64,000 bases of DNA from Azorinus chamasolen (taxonomy: Eukaryota; Mollusca; Bivalvia; Cardiida; Solecurtidae), in the NCBI GenBank assembly GCA_963576725.1, contig OY755252.1, positions 58,658,841 through 58,722,840 on the forward strand, written 5' to 3'. The number at the start of each line of letters is the position of its first letter. Within the stretch, counting starts at the first letter, position 1. The notes beneath the pieces are model-generated. The model was not told the origin of the DNA, searched no databases, and was given only the letters and a program-made list of their open reading frames with translations. This document shows, in pieces, positions 18,750-28,930 of the stretch. Made by a program: the position numbers and the translations under genes.

Positions 18750-18948
18750 CCATTCCCATGCTAAAAACCCAGTCTGCTCACTTTCTAATCTGCTGAACTA
18801 TTTTTTGTTTCATTCAAGCCTTAAAAACTATTGATCGTATGTCAAAAAGTTTGGATCCTGATGAGACACCGAGTTACTCGGCGTCTCATCTGGATCCAAG
18901 CAGTTTGCAAAATGCGGGATAGGCCGCGCTTTGCATCAGAAGGGTTAA
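18750..18948. repeat. hp-C (second end variant) element
   Basis: GTCTGCTCACTTTCTAATCT flank, AGTTTGGATCCTGATGAGAC stem with apex GAGTTACTC, end CATCAGAAGGGTTAA. Abuts the previous copy. Confidence 0.72.
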
Positions 18949-19077
18949 AATAGAAACGAAGTTTCGTTTGCACTTTAACACACGGATTGAGCATTTTGCT
19001 GTTAGTGTTGTTGCAGATTCGACACTTCTGCACTCTTATCTGGTCAGCTTTGGATCTGATGTAGATGTACTTTGACA

Positions 19078-19200
19078 CAATCCGAACTATTCAAGCTTTT
19101 GAGAAACCATCGATCGAGTGTCAAACAGTTTAGATCTAGATGAGACACCGAGTTACTCGGCGTATCACCAGAAATCCAAACTGTTTGACACTTATTCATC
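19078..19200. repeat. hp-C copy
   Basis: CAAGCTTTTGAGAAACCATC, GAGTGTCAAACAGTTTAGAT stem, apex GAGTTACTC, CAAACTGTTTGACACTTATT. Confidence 0.65.
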
Positions 19201-19204
19201 CCTC

Positions 19205-19381
19205 TGGATTACCATTTACTCCGTAAATACGCCATCCTACGCATTTGCAAACAGAAAATACCCAGATCACACGGCTCCTATAGGAAACACTGTAGGATCA
19301 TATCTAAAAGATCAGACCCTGATCTTGGTCTATGCTGGTAGCAAGGGCGTAGATAGGCGTGTTTATGGAGTAAAGGGTTAA
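19205..19381. repeat. hp-A (A3) copy, scrambled stem
   Basis: TTTACTCCGTAAATACGCC start and TTTATGGAGTAAAGGGTTAA end. The stem is replaced on the right (ATATCTAAAAGATCAGACCC). Confidence 0.62.
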
Positions 19382-19458
19382 AGGCAAACTGTTAAACACC
19401 CAAAAACCATAGTTTTTGCAATGAAGAAAATATCCCAAAATAGGGAATTAATATAATA

Positions 19459-19626
19459 CATAAATACTTGAACTGCCCTGATCTAATATTTCGACCACTA
19501 AGGACCTTTTTCAAAGATTATCATGTCAAAATACACGTCACATGTGACGTGTATTTTGACATGATAATCTTTGAAAAAGGCCCTTAGTGGTCGAAATATT
19601 AGATCAGAGCAGTTCAAGTATTTATG
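19459..19626. mobile_element. Head-to-head dimer of a Penelope-like 3' end (168-bp palindrome)
   Basis: Two 84-base arms (CATAAATACTTGAACTGC outward, TTTGACATGATAATCTTTGA inward) meet at ACGTCACATGTGACGT. One arm recurs alone at 60844-60927, just after a GIY-YIG endonuclease fragment, so it is the terminus of a Penelope-like element. Confidence 0.72.
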
Positions 19627-19849
19627 CATAGTTTTTGAACAAGAAATGGCGGACTATGGATTTTGCGAACTGAAGTAAACGACACATTTTCTTGGCCTTG
19701 ATAGTATTCCATATGAAAGCTGTATTTTAGGGGAAAAGTCTAGCTCTATGTTCGATCTAAATATATACTATGTCAGTGGTTTATCAAAACAGTAATGTCG
19801 CCAAAATGCACCACAACAAATAGTTCAGTCCAAGATCAGACACCGCTGA

Positions 19850-20195
19850 TACGTAGCATGCACGCTTATGAAGCGCGATATGTGTTGTAGAGTACATGTA
19901 TATGCTTTCGTTGTACAATGTATTATCAATTTATTATAAATGAAGTATATATGCTTAGTTGTGGTTGGTTGTAGATATCTGTATTTGTCATTGATTGCTT
20001 GCTTGTATGTTGTCAGTTTGCTTGTATGCACATTATATATGACTCTTCAATATTGGAATAAATAATGATTATTATTATTTTGTATGAAACGCTTTTGTAA
20101 CAGATCCTAATTAAGGTAGATTAGTCATTGTGACTAACTGAACTACCTTCGTTAAATAAAGTATTTCATTCATTCATTCATTCATTCATTCCTTT
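19850..20195 (+). repeat. Retroposon tails with (ATT)n and (CATT)n
   Basis: GGAATAAATAATGATTATTA is followed by a second tail, CGTTAAATAAAGTATTTCATT with CATTCATTCATTCATTCATT (20168-20192). Typical of SINE/LINE 3' ends; no body identified. Confidence 0.45.
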
Positions 20196-20359
20196 AAAAG
20201 ATGGCGTCAAATCAAGGGTTTCACTGTTCCTCTCAACCTCAAGTCTGTGGTTTATTCCATCTCACTTTTTTCATTCCACAGAAATGTTTAAACAACATTC
20301 GGCTGCAGGCAACAGTTCGAAATTTGGCACCGAAAGAGTTAAATGTATTGGAAGATGTT

Positions 20360-20532
20360 CACCCATTCCCTGTTACATTTTGGTTGTGGTAGAAACTGTT
20401 TAGTCATATCTAGTATATTTTCGTAAGCAAACAGAGAAGAACCAGATCAGACGGCTACTAAAGGAGCCGTCTGATCTGGTTCTTCTGTTTGCAAATGCGT
20501 GAAAATGCGTTTATATGAAGGAACGGCTTAAA
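20360..20532. repeat. hp-A hairpin copy
   Basis: CCCATTCCCTGTTACA start, stem GCAAACAGAGAAGAACCAGA, apex GGCTACTAAAGGAGCC, end GAAGGAACGGCTTAA. Confidence 0.75.
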
Positions 20533-20754
20533 ACCTGTTCCAGATCAGGGTTATACGCGGCAAGAGCAATTAATAGCTAAAATAAAGTGTTAATCCTATC
20601 ACCCCTTAGTTATCAGAGTGGAATAGCCCATCGGTGTTTAACTATAGAGCCAACTCGGTATGAAAGGGGTAAACCATAATCCGTTCAACGCTGGATTTTC
20701 TGGGCGGAATAATCTATTAATGTATAAGTACAGGGCATTCCCAGTATGAAATCC

Positions 20755-21005
20755 TTAACCCTTTCCCTTATATATACTGTACGTGTTTTCATGCATTTGC
20801 AAACAGAGTAGACCCAGATCAGACGGCTCCTATAGGAGCCGTCTGATCAGGGTCTGCTCTGTTTGCTAATCGAAGTTGATAGATCTGTTTCGTTAGTTTC
20901 TAAAATGACTACAGTGTTCCACCTTCCAGATCTTATTATAACCATTTTTTCCATGAATATTCAGTATTGAAATTTGAAATAAACATAGGACAGGGAAAGG
21001 ATTAA
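20755..21005. repeat. hp-A (A2) element, full length (251 bp)
   Basis: TTAACCCTTTCCCTTATATA to CAGGGAAAGGATTAA. Perfect stem with apex GGCTCCTATAGGAGCC; A2 flank AGATCTGTTTCGTTAGTTTC. The sequence before it (20533-20754) is unassigned. Confidence 0.87.
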
Positions 21006-21024
21006 ACTTAAAATTTTAAATGAC

Positions 21025-21118
21025 ACACAGTGCAGACTCTGATCAGATGACTCCTCTATGATCAGAGAGCCCCTCTCTGGGCCATCTAATCCGGACTTGC
21101 ACTGTTAGCAAATAATAG
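21025..21118. repeat. Worn hairpin, hp-N/hp-A-like
   Basis: CACAGTGCAGACTCTGATCA and TAATCCGGACTTGCACTGTT arms with a duplicated, damaged apex. Confidence 0.5.
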
Positions 21119-21289
21119 TATATGCATGTCTTCGGTTAAAATGGCTAAAAGCTTTTGTAAATGTAATCATCATAAAACAAAGATTTGTTGTTAAATGTAT
21201 TTACAAACTGCCTACCGCACTTTCTTTTTTGCGTACTTTGAAAACTCTTCAGCCCTTATTATGATACAAATTGTTTGCTCGAATTCTGA

Positions 21290-21450
21290 GTCGATGCAAG
21301 TTATGCATACATGTGATTTGGTCAGGCTTTTGAGAAAACTATTAACCGAGTGTCAAACAGGTTGGATCCAGATGAGACGCCGAGTTACTCGGCGTCGCAT
21401 CTGGATCCAAACTGTTTGTAACTGCGAGCCAGGTCGTGATTATTGGAATA
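21290..21450. repeat. hp-C (second variant) copy
   Basis: AACCGAGTGTCAAACAGGTT, stem GGATCCAGATGAGACGCCGA, apex GAGTTACTC, CAAACTGTTTGTAACTGCGA. Confidence 0.7.
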
Positions 21451-21489
21451 AATGTTAAGCACTAGACTGCTAAATGGAACCTGGCTAGA

Positions 21490-21590
21490 ATTTTCCCAAA
21501 CAGTTTGGATCCAGATGAAATGCCCAGTAACTCGGCGTTTCATCGGGATCTAAATTTTTTAACACCCGATCAATAGTTTCTCAATTATTT
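21490..21590. repeat. hp-C copy
   Basis: AACAGTTTGGATCCAGATGA, apex AGTAACT, then CACCCGATCAATAGTTTCTC. Confidence 0.62.
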
Positions 21591-21591
21591 T

Positions 21592-21940
21592 TTAACCCTT
21601 TGCCTCCATGAATATTAATGAAAGAAATAATAACGTCATGAATATGACGTCATGAATATCAATTTTTATTATTTTCTTATAACAGTATATCGAGGGCTTG
21701 GTGCAAAACTATTCTAACTTCTTCACTTTGTGAAGGAGTTAGAATAGTTTTGCACCAAGCCCTCGATATAGACACAGGAACTTTTGGCCATTGCAGCAAC
21801 TGTAGAATCATATCTATGTCATGTCAAAAAGCAAACAGAGCAGACCCAGATCAGACGGCTCCGATAGGAGCCGTCTGATCTGGGTCTGCTCTATTTGCAA
21901 AGGCGTAGAAAGGCGTATAATTTATGGAGTAGCGGGTTAA
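21592..21940. repeat. hp-A (A3) element split by a foldback
   Basis: TTAACCCTTTGCCTCCATGA to TTATGGAGTAGCGGGTTAA. The stem has apex GGCTCCGATAGGAGCC. An 85-bp palindrome at 21686-21770 interrupts the left flank. Confidence 0.82.
21686..21770. mobile_element. 85-bp full-palindrome insertion
   Basis: TATATCGAGGGCTTGGTGCA to its reverse complement, with a ~7-base loop near CTTCACTTTGTGAAG. It sits inside hp-A, so it is a mobile foldback. Outer TATA suggests TA targeting. Confidence 0.8.
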
Positions 21941-22021
21941 GTAGATGCAGATCAGAATATGAACATGAGCGGACAGTTTTCTCTCAACAAGTTAAAGTGA
22001 TAAGTAAAGCGTGAATCTATG

Positions 22022-22271
22022 TTAACCCTTCGCTTGCTATTCACGTCAATATACCTACCTATAAATAGTGAAGACCCAGATGAGACAGCTCCTGCAGGAG
22101 CTGTCTCATCAGGGTCTGCACTATTTACAAGTTGATTGTGCAACCAGTGCACTCCACAGCAGTGATTGCACAGTGAAATACGTGTACACAGTGGAGATAT
22201 ATGTAATTATACAACAGGGCATGGGTAAAGAAGGAGAAATGTATTTTAAAATTCAGCAAGAGAATGGTTAA
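22022..22271. repeat. hp-H element, full length (250 bp)
   Basis: TTAACCCTTCGCTTGC to GCAAGAGAATGGTTAA, stem with apex GCTCCTGCAGGAGC. Nearly the same as 1097-1346 and 29308-29559. 22272-22690 is unassigned apart from a short CACACA-rich patch. Confidence 0.88.
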
Positions 22272-22694
22272 ACTGCCGATTTTATTATGATTCACGTCTT
22301 GCATTTCATGTTCTTTTTTTTTGTTTAGCTGTTTTACCTTTGCTTTAATTTTAGCGGATGCCAGTTAGTAAAAAACTGTAATAACGGTTACAAACTTAAA
22401 ATAGAACTTAAGTCAGACGGGAGTGCTACACAAAAGTCCAAAGCAACCCATAGGCACTAATGAAGTACGCGCGCCCACATACACGCACACATATACACAA
22501 CTTTCACAGGACTACTCCTGGCCTGTTCATCATCTAAACATAAGACAAGACAACATAAGACGTCAAACTGTACACAAGAGAAAAGAAAAAAAACGTCATA
22601 AAACAAACCAGTACCAGTCAACACCACGATACTTACAAGTAATATGATATAACATGATATGAAAAGTAGGTGCTTAAATATTATGTCCATAAAT

Positions 22695-23285
22695 GTCATT
22701 GCTTCATTATGCGTTATGCCATGGAACATCATTGCTTTAGTGTTTTGTCTTACATATTATGCCATGGTACGTCATTGCTTTAGTGTTTTGTCTTACATAT
22801 TATGCCATGGTACGTCATTGTTTTAATGGTTTGTCTTACATGTTATGCAACGGTACGCCATTGCTTAACTGTTTTGTTATGTAATATATTGGCTTACGCG
22901 TTTTGTCATTGATTGTCATTGCGTAAGTTTGTTGTCATGAAACACCTTGGCTTGTATCATATGTTTACCGAATGTCATTGCTTAAATACCCGTTATTGTG
23001 TTCCGAAACACCTTGGAACTTTATTGCTTAAATATTTTGTCCCGAAACACATTGGCTTACACGATGTGTCATGAAACCTCATTGCTGAAATGTTTTACAT
23101 GTATCATGAAACACATTGGCACATAAGTTATATCATGAAACATCATTGTTTAATGTTTTGTAGCGGAAAGCCATGTTTGTCATGAAACGTTATTGCTTAA
23201 ATATTTTGTAATGGATTGTCATTGCTATACTGTTATATATCACGAAGAAGTCTCTGTTTTCGAACTGTTATATCATGAAGATGGC
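22695..23285. repeat. Decaying ~55-bp tandem repeat
   Basis: Units of the form TTATGCCATGGTACGTCATT + GCTTTAGTGTTTTGTCTTAC are nearly exact at 22705-22830 and fade rightward to forms such as CATGAAACACATTGGC and CATGAAACATCATTG. Non-coding. Confidence 0.78.
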
Positions 23286-23351
23286 TTTGATTTCGAATAA
23301 TGAATTTCGACAGGATTTTTTTTCAACTACATGGTACGATAGTAGTCGTCT

Positions 23352-23554
23352 TTAACCCATTACCTCATAGGCTATTTTTAGACCCAACCTCTTTGAACAA
23401 ATCTACCGAAAAGGAGAATTTACAACAGAAAAGGAAAAATTTAGAACTCTGTAGTTCTGAAACCTCAGGAGCAAATGCTCTATTCATCACAATGGTTTCA
23501 AAATGTGACTTTTACAGGGGCGTCAAATAGTTCCAATATGTATGAATGTGTTAA
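23352..23554. repeat. hp-B element, left stem arm deleted
   Basis: TTAACCCATTACCTCATAGG to TATGAATGTGTTAA. Left stem is missing: CTGAAACC joins CAGGAGCAAATGCTC directly. Confidence 0.78.
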
Positions 23555-23869
23555 AATATTGTTTTGTAAACAGTCAAGATCTAGATGAAACGTAAAGTAA
23601 CACCAATATTGAACTGTCTATCAGTGTAAACGTAGCTCTCTATATAAAAACAAATGAATTAAAAATCTATCTTTACTAGAAATCTATCCATAGAAAACGG
23701 ATGTGCCCACTTACGCATGATTGTGCATCTAAACTCTATTGGTACTCTAATTCCAAAGTCGTAGAAGCAGGGTGTTTGAATTTAATCCTTGATAAAACGT
23801 TCGTTAATAAAATGTTGAAATGATCAATTGTGTCTGCTCAAAATCTGATTTGTATTAAATTTATTTGCT

Positions 23870-24002
23870 CCTGGGTCGTTCAAGCTTTAGATTAACTATT
23901 GACCGAGTGTCAAACAGCTTTTGATCCTTACGAGACATGGAATCCAAGCTACATGTATTTGCAAATGCAAGGTGAGCCACGTTTAATTTGGTAAGGAGTT
24001 AA
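23870..24002. repeat. hp-C remnant
   Basis: CGTTCAAGCTTTAGATTAAC, GACCGAGTGTCAAACAGCTT and a damaged stem, end GTAAGGAGTTAA. Another scrap is at 23560-23620; 23621-23869 shows nothing recognised. Confidence 0.5.
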
Positions 24003-24343
24003 CCCTTTACCTGTTCAGTATTCATGAACGAAATAATGACATTATGAATATTAATTAGATTAGTTTTGTTTTATAATGACAAATGAACACAGAACATTTT
24101 AGCTGAGGTAGAAACTGTAGAATCAGATCATAAGCAACCAGAAACGACCCTCATAAGACGGCTCCTATAGGAGCAATCTGATCAGGGTCTGCTCTGTTTG
24201 CTTTTTACATGATATAGATCGGAGTCTACAGTTTTTGTGAAATCAAAACATTCCCTTGAAAGGTTTACATTTTAAATCGTCAGCTAATAAATATTCATGG
24301 TGTTATTATTTCTTACAGGAATACTGTACAGTGAAATGGTTAA
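23999..24343. repeat. hp-A element, long form (345 bp)
   Basis: TTAACCCTTTACCTGTTCAG to ACAGTGAAATGGTTAA. Both flanks are present, each with GAATATT and AGAAACTGTAGAATCAGATC-type segments, so the element is nearly palindromic end to end. The ~250-bp copies look like versions missing one flank. Confidence 0.8.
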
Positions 24344-24539
24344 CCACTTGGAGAAATAGAAAACTCTGGAAAATATCGAATATCTGGAGCGTTTTATACA
24401 CTGTGACACTTAATATCACAGCCACAATGAAACTATGGCAGCAATAAAACAGTAATTTCTAAAATAGTATCTTGCTGTGAAAATGGAGCCTGCTTAAATT
24501 TAAGTATGTTGTGTTTTACTTACTTATGGTTCGTCCAAA

Positions 24540-24660
24540 CCTTAAGTTTGGGACACCACTGCCAGAGTGTCAAACAGTTTGGATCCTGATGAGAAGCCGA
24601 GTTACTCGACGTCTCATCTGATTCCAATCTGTTCGCAATGAGACAGGTCGCAATCGCTTG
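24540..24660. repeat. hp-C copy
   Basis: CAGAGTGTCAAACAGTTTGG, TGATGAGAAGCCGAGTTACT and inverse arm, GAGACAGGTCGCAATC. Confidence 0.65.
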
Positions 24661-24684
24661 AACTAATGATAGCATTAATATCAA

Positions 24685-24950
24685 TTAGATTAATTCTTAT
24701 AATACTGGGTGTCCAAAAAGGAAGTTTACAGTTTCGTCCCCTTATAACTTTATCAAATAGTGAACTATATTGGTGAAAAATATCATTTTAAAGCAACCAA
24801 CGGTTTAAATTGTAGAATCATATCTATTTCATATCATAAGCAATCAGCGCAGGCCCTGATTAGAGGGCTCTGCCAGGAGCCGTCTGAACTGGGTCTACTC
24901 TGTTTGCAAACGCGTAGAAAAGCGTATTAATAGAGTAAATAGATTACTCT
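24685..24950. repeat. hp-A (A3) copy with ~100-base insert
   Basis: GATTAATTCTTATAATA, then GGGTGTCCAAAAAGGAAGTT (mariner-end-like) to about 24815, then TTGTAGAATCATATCTAT and a worn stem; end AATAGAGTAAATAGATTA. Confidence 0.5.
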
Positions 24951-25109
24951 AGATAAAAATCAACACATTATAAATCATGTATGTACATAAGACATGCCAA
25001 AACGAAACTAAGACAACAGTTGGGGTTTTAACAATTTTATTGTTGGCACTTCACAAAACCAAGCACATATGTAAGCAGTAAGCTATACTTGAATGTACAT
25101 GCATAGGCA

Positions 25110-25359
25110 TTGGCCTTTTACTGCGTGAGTATCAATGTAGGAAACAATTAATGTATGAATATTAATTAGCTTAATAGTCATTATGGAATCATGAGCAAAG
25201 GATTTTTCAAAAAATGGCAGAACTGCAGAATCAGGTCTACATCATTTCATAAGCAAACATAGCAGACCCAGATCTGACGGCTCCTACAGGAGCCGTCTGA
25301 TATGGGTCTACTCTGTTTGCAAAGGAGTTAAACGGCGTATTTATGGAGTAAAGGGTTAA
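25110..25359. repeat. hp-A (A3) element
   Basis: Flank AATATTAATTAGCTTAATAG, stem apex GGCTCCTACAGGAGCC, end TATGGAGTAAAGGGTTAA. Confidence 0.75.
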
Positions 25360-25554
25360 TTAATATTCATAATGGCTGGAGTAAGTTATGAATATTCATT
25401 GAGTAAAATTTTAATGCAGATGAGCATTCGATAAGTACACTAAATGTCACGTGAATATAACTATCATACACATGTACATAAAATAGTTCTTGCACACATC
25501 AGCGAATAGTGATTAACCTGATATATCATGAATAGTCATGACTTTATGACTTTA

Positions 25555-25805
25555 TGATTGGTTTGGTTTTTATCGAGTTTTACGTCGTTTTAACAGTGTT
25601 TCAGTTATATCACGACGTCCAGTTAATTACAGGTGGAGGAAGACCCAGAGGTTCTTCTGTGCACGGAACAAATTGCATTGTTTCGTGCACATAAACATAT
25701 CCAGGTAGAGCCACCAACCTACCACAAGCCAGCTGGAAGGCTTCCTCGCATGAACAATCCAAATGCCCAGACCGGGATTCGAACCCACAGCGACGAGGGA
25801 CTAAG
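25555..25805 (-). repeat. tRNA-type SINE with conserved central domain, inverted
   Basis: On the - strand a B box (GGGTTCGAATCCC) is followed by GGCATTTGGATTG, a conserved middle with CTTCCAGCTGGCTTGTGG and GAACCTCTGGGTCTTCC, and a tail of ACGTAAAACTC and AAAACCAAACC. Less worn than 10435-10692. Confidence 0.68.
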
Positions 25806-25814
25806 CGATTGTCA

Positions 25815-25985
25815 TGACTTTATGAATATTAATGATGAGAACATTTACTACAGAACATGGAACAAGTTGTTTCGCCATTGCAGACAGATTTATAAAACTA
25901 ATTAAACAAATAGAGCAAACGCTTATCAGACAGCTTCTGTGAGATCTGGGTCCACTCTGTTTGCCAAAAGCGTCAATATGAGTAT
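25815..25985. repeat. hp-A remnant
   Basis: TATGAATATTAATGATGAGA, ACAAATAGAGCAAACGCTTA and TCTGGGTCCACTCTGTTTGC; apex worn to CTTCTGTGA. Confidence 0.5.
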
Positions 25986-25986
25986 A

Positions 25987-26190
25987 TAGTAAAACCTCTC
26001 AGTAACGACCACTAAATGGTGTTAATTAGTTGGTATTTTGGGCAGGTGGTTGCTGAAAGCAAGGTGAAAGTTAAACAGAACGCTCCTATGGGAGCGTTCT
26101 GTTTCACTTTCACCTTGCTTAAAGCATCCACCTGCCTTTAACACAAAATACTTGATGTAATTCAGTGGTCGTTATAGAAAGGTTTTACTA
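25987..26190. repeat. hp-D hairpin element, full length (204 bp)
   Basis: TAGTAAAACCTCTCAGTAAC to GTTATAGAAAGGTTTTACTA. Stem GGCAGGTGGTTGCTGAAAGC, apex GCTCCTATGGGAGC. Equal in length to 34554-34757 and 42042-42245. Confidence 0.83.
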
Positions 26191-26229
26191 TATATAAGAT
26201 ATAGTTTTAGCTGGGTAACAGTTTAGAAC

Positions 26230-26380
26230 GAAATAAAACATGAGTAACTATTCACCACAACGAGCCAAAACATCGAGCTCAGTAATCCGGCTCCGGATCG
26301 AGTAACCCGGGTCCAGAACGAGATAAGACATCGAGTTCAGTAACTAGGCGCGGGAACGAAATTAGACATCGAATAACTAT
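26230..26380. repeat. Loose tandem of ~38-base units
   Basis: AACGAGATAAGACATCGAGT, CAGTAACTAGGC and AACGAAATTAGACATCGA recur in degenerate form. Confidence 0.4.
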
Positions 26381-26475
26381 GGTCCACTTTAAGGTCAAAA
26401 CTGTTTGACAATCTGTCAATATAGGGAAGCACTATCTGTAAGAAGTAGACGACACTTGTGCAAAATAGCAATCAT

Positions 26476-26702
26476 TTAACACATTCCCCCATAAGCTATT
26501 TTTAGACCCAACCTATTTGAATAAATCTACCAAAAAGGAGTATTTACTAGAAAAAAGGAAAATTTTAGAATGTTGTAGTTCTGAAACCATTATGATAAAA
26601 AGAGCATTTGCTCCTTAGGAGCAAATGCTCTATTTATCACAATAGTTTCAAAGTGACTTTTACAGCGGCGTAGAAAGGCGTATTTATGGAGGAAAGGGTT
26701 AA
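26476..26702. repeat. hp-B hairpin element (227 bp)
   Basis: TTAACACATTCCCCCATAAG to GGAGGAAAGGGTTAA. The right end is of A3 type (GTAGAAAGGCGTATTTATGG) rather than hp-B type, so it is an end-swapped copy. Confidence 0.78.
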
Positions 26703-26704
26703 CT

Positions 26705-26815
26705 AAGAATACTGTCGTTTGCAAACTTTGTCGTAATGACATAATCCTGTTGAGACGCTGATCTACTCAGCGCCTCGTCTGGATCCAAACTGTTTGCAAA
26801 ACATATTAAAGAATC
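26705..26815. repeat. hp-C remnant
   Basis: GTTTGCAAACTTTGTCGTAA, CTGTTGAGACGCTGATCTAC, CGTCTGGATCCAAACTGTTT. Lies just 3' of the GPCR gene. Confidence 0.6.
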
Positions 26816-26937
26816 GTGACTGCCAGCGGAAGCGAACACAAATAATTCACACGCGCACTTGTTGCCACGCGGTCGGTGAAGCAAGCCACAGCTCTTGTCT
26901 TGGAAATGAATATACATGTAGACTATATGCAGTAATT

Positions 26938-27713
26938 TCACTTAGTCCAGTCTAGATATCTTCCACATGTAAACACCACCATTACTGCGTCTGCGCACTC
27001 CGACCGGAAGCGCTTGTCGCAGAAAGCATATATAATCGGGTTCGCCATGTTGTTTATCACAAATGATCGAAGGAAGAGGGTATAGAATACTATGCCAGTG
27101 GGGGACATGCTTTGTAAAAAATCACTGTATAGTACAACAGTTATTAATAGAAATAGGTGAGGTAGAAATGAAATCACGAATACAAGTGTAATAAGGAAAA
27201 ACATCATCGTCACCTGCTTGGTGGCTAAACTCTGTCCGTCAGATTTATCACTTTCGTCCCTGGAAGAAGACTCGATTCTGTGCTTTGTACTCTGTCTTCT
27301 CACTCGAACACTGGTGCCACGATTATGTTTAGCTATACCTGCATGGTGACTTTCTGTAGTCATCATCTTGCCCTCTACCTCTACTTCATGGACGTTTATA
27401 CGAACACCTTCCTTTTTGCCTATATTGTTTTCAACATTGTTTTCAGTCTCATTTGCAGGCACGTTTAAAGTCACGTCCTCTGTCGTTATGAAACACTCGT
27501 CACTCTCATCTTCTGGAATGCTTGGCATGACCTCTTCTTGTTCCACACTTTTGTGTGTTTTGCTTTCCTCTATATAAGGCTTCGACAAATCTAAATGGCC
27601 TGGACTGTTGATTATGACAATTCCATCTGACCTTGTTGAGATACTATGACACACGTCGTTTTCTACTTTTAACGTGTCCATTTTCTTCTTGTCGCCATCC
27701 TTCTTTAGCTTTT
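26938..27713 (-). CDS. GPCR exon 2: third intracellular loop, TM6, TM7, tail
   Basis: Acceptor follows a pyrimidine run (TTTTTTTTCTTTGCAG in - sense). Encodes residues 246-503, with a hydrophilic loop to ~411, TM6 412-439, TM7 about 452-476, and a short tail with Cys477, Cys485 and Cys495 that could be palmitoylated. Stop TGA at 26940-26938. Confidence 0.9.
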
Positions 27714-28432
27714 CTGCAAAGAAAAAAAAGAACATAGAAGAAACGAAACATTTAGCCGTTCCATGACAAAGTCGGAAGTAGTGCATCGCAAACAGTGTAA
27801 AGCAAGTCCGGACCGATGTAAATTGTTGACAGTGACAGAAACTTAAAAATCTATATGATCTTGATCTATATTATTCCATGAACAAACAGAGTTAACCCTG
27901 ATCTGACAGCTCCTATAAGAGCTGTCTGATCTGGATCTACTATGTTTGCAAGTGTGCCAAAAGTCGTCTTTACGAGGGAATGTATTAACCCATTACCTCA
28001 TAGGCTATTTTTAGACCTACCGAAAAGGAGCATTTCCTAGAGAAAAGGAAAACTTTAGAATTGTGTAGTTTTGAAACCATTGTGATAAATAGAGCAGATG
28101 CTCCTATAGGAGCAAATGCTCTATTTATCACAATGGTTTCAAAAAATGACTTTTATAGAGTCGTCAAAAGTCGTCTTTACGATGGAATGTGTTAAACAAG
28201 TACAAACTGGGATGATAAGTAGGTCGCCAATAAAGAGCGATATGCTGGAACACATGAGCTGTGCTATATAAAGTGAACGTATCTTCAGGGGCTTGTGATT
28301 TTTTGCTGAGGTTTTATTACTATTACCATGCTAATTAATGATGACGATGATGATAATCGTAATGATGACGATAATAATTAAAATAATGGTGATAATAATT
28401 TTGATAATAATGATAATGATAACAAGTAGTAA

Positions 28433-28480
<48 letters not shown>

Positions 28481-28500
28481 AAGTAGTAGTAAAAGTAGTG

Positions 28501-28582
<82 letters not shown>

Positions 28583-28598
28583 CGTGGTAGTGGTAGTT

Positions 28599-28635
<37 letters not shown>

Positions 28636-28693
28636 CAGTAGTAGTAGTAGTTGTTGTAGTAATGGTAGTAGTAGTAGTAGTGTAGTGGTAGTA

Positions 28694-28748
<55 letters not shown>

Positions 28749-28765
28749 TAGTAGTAGAAGTAGTG

Positions 28766-28805
<40 letters not shown>

Positions 28806-28854
28806 CAGCAGTAGTAGTAGTTGTAGTATTGTAGTAGTAATGGTAGTAGTAGTG

Positions 28855-28930
<76 letters not shown>

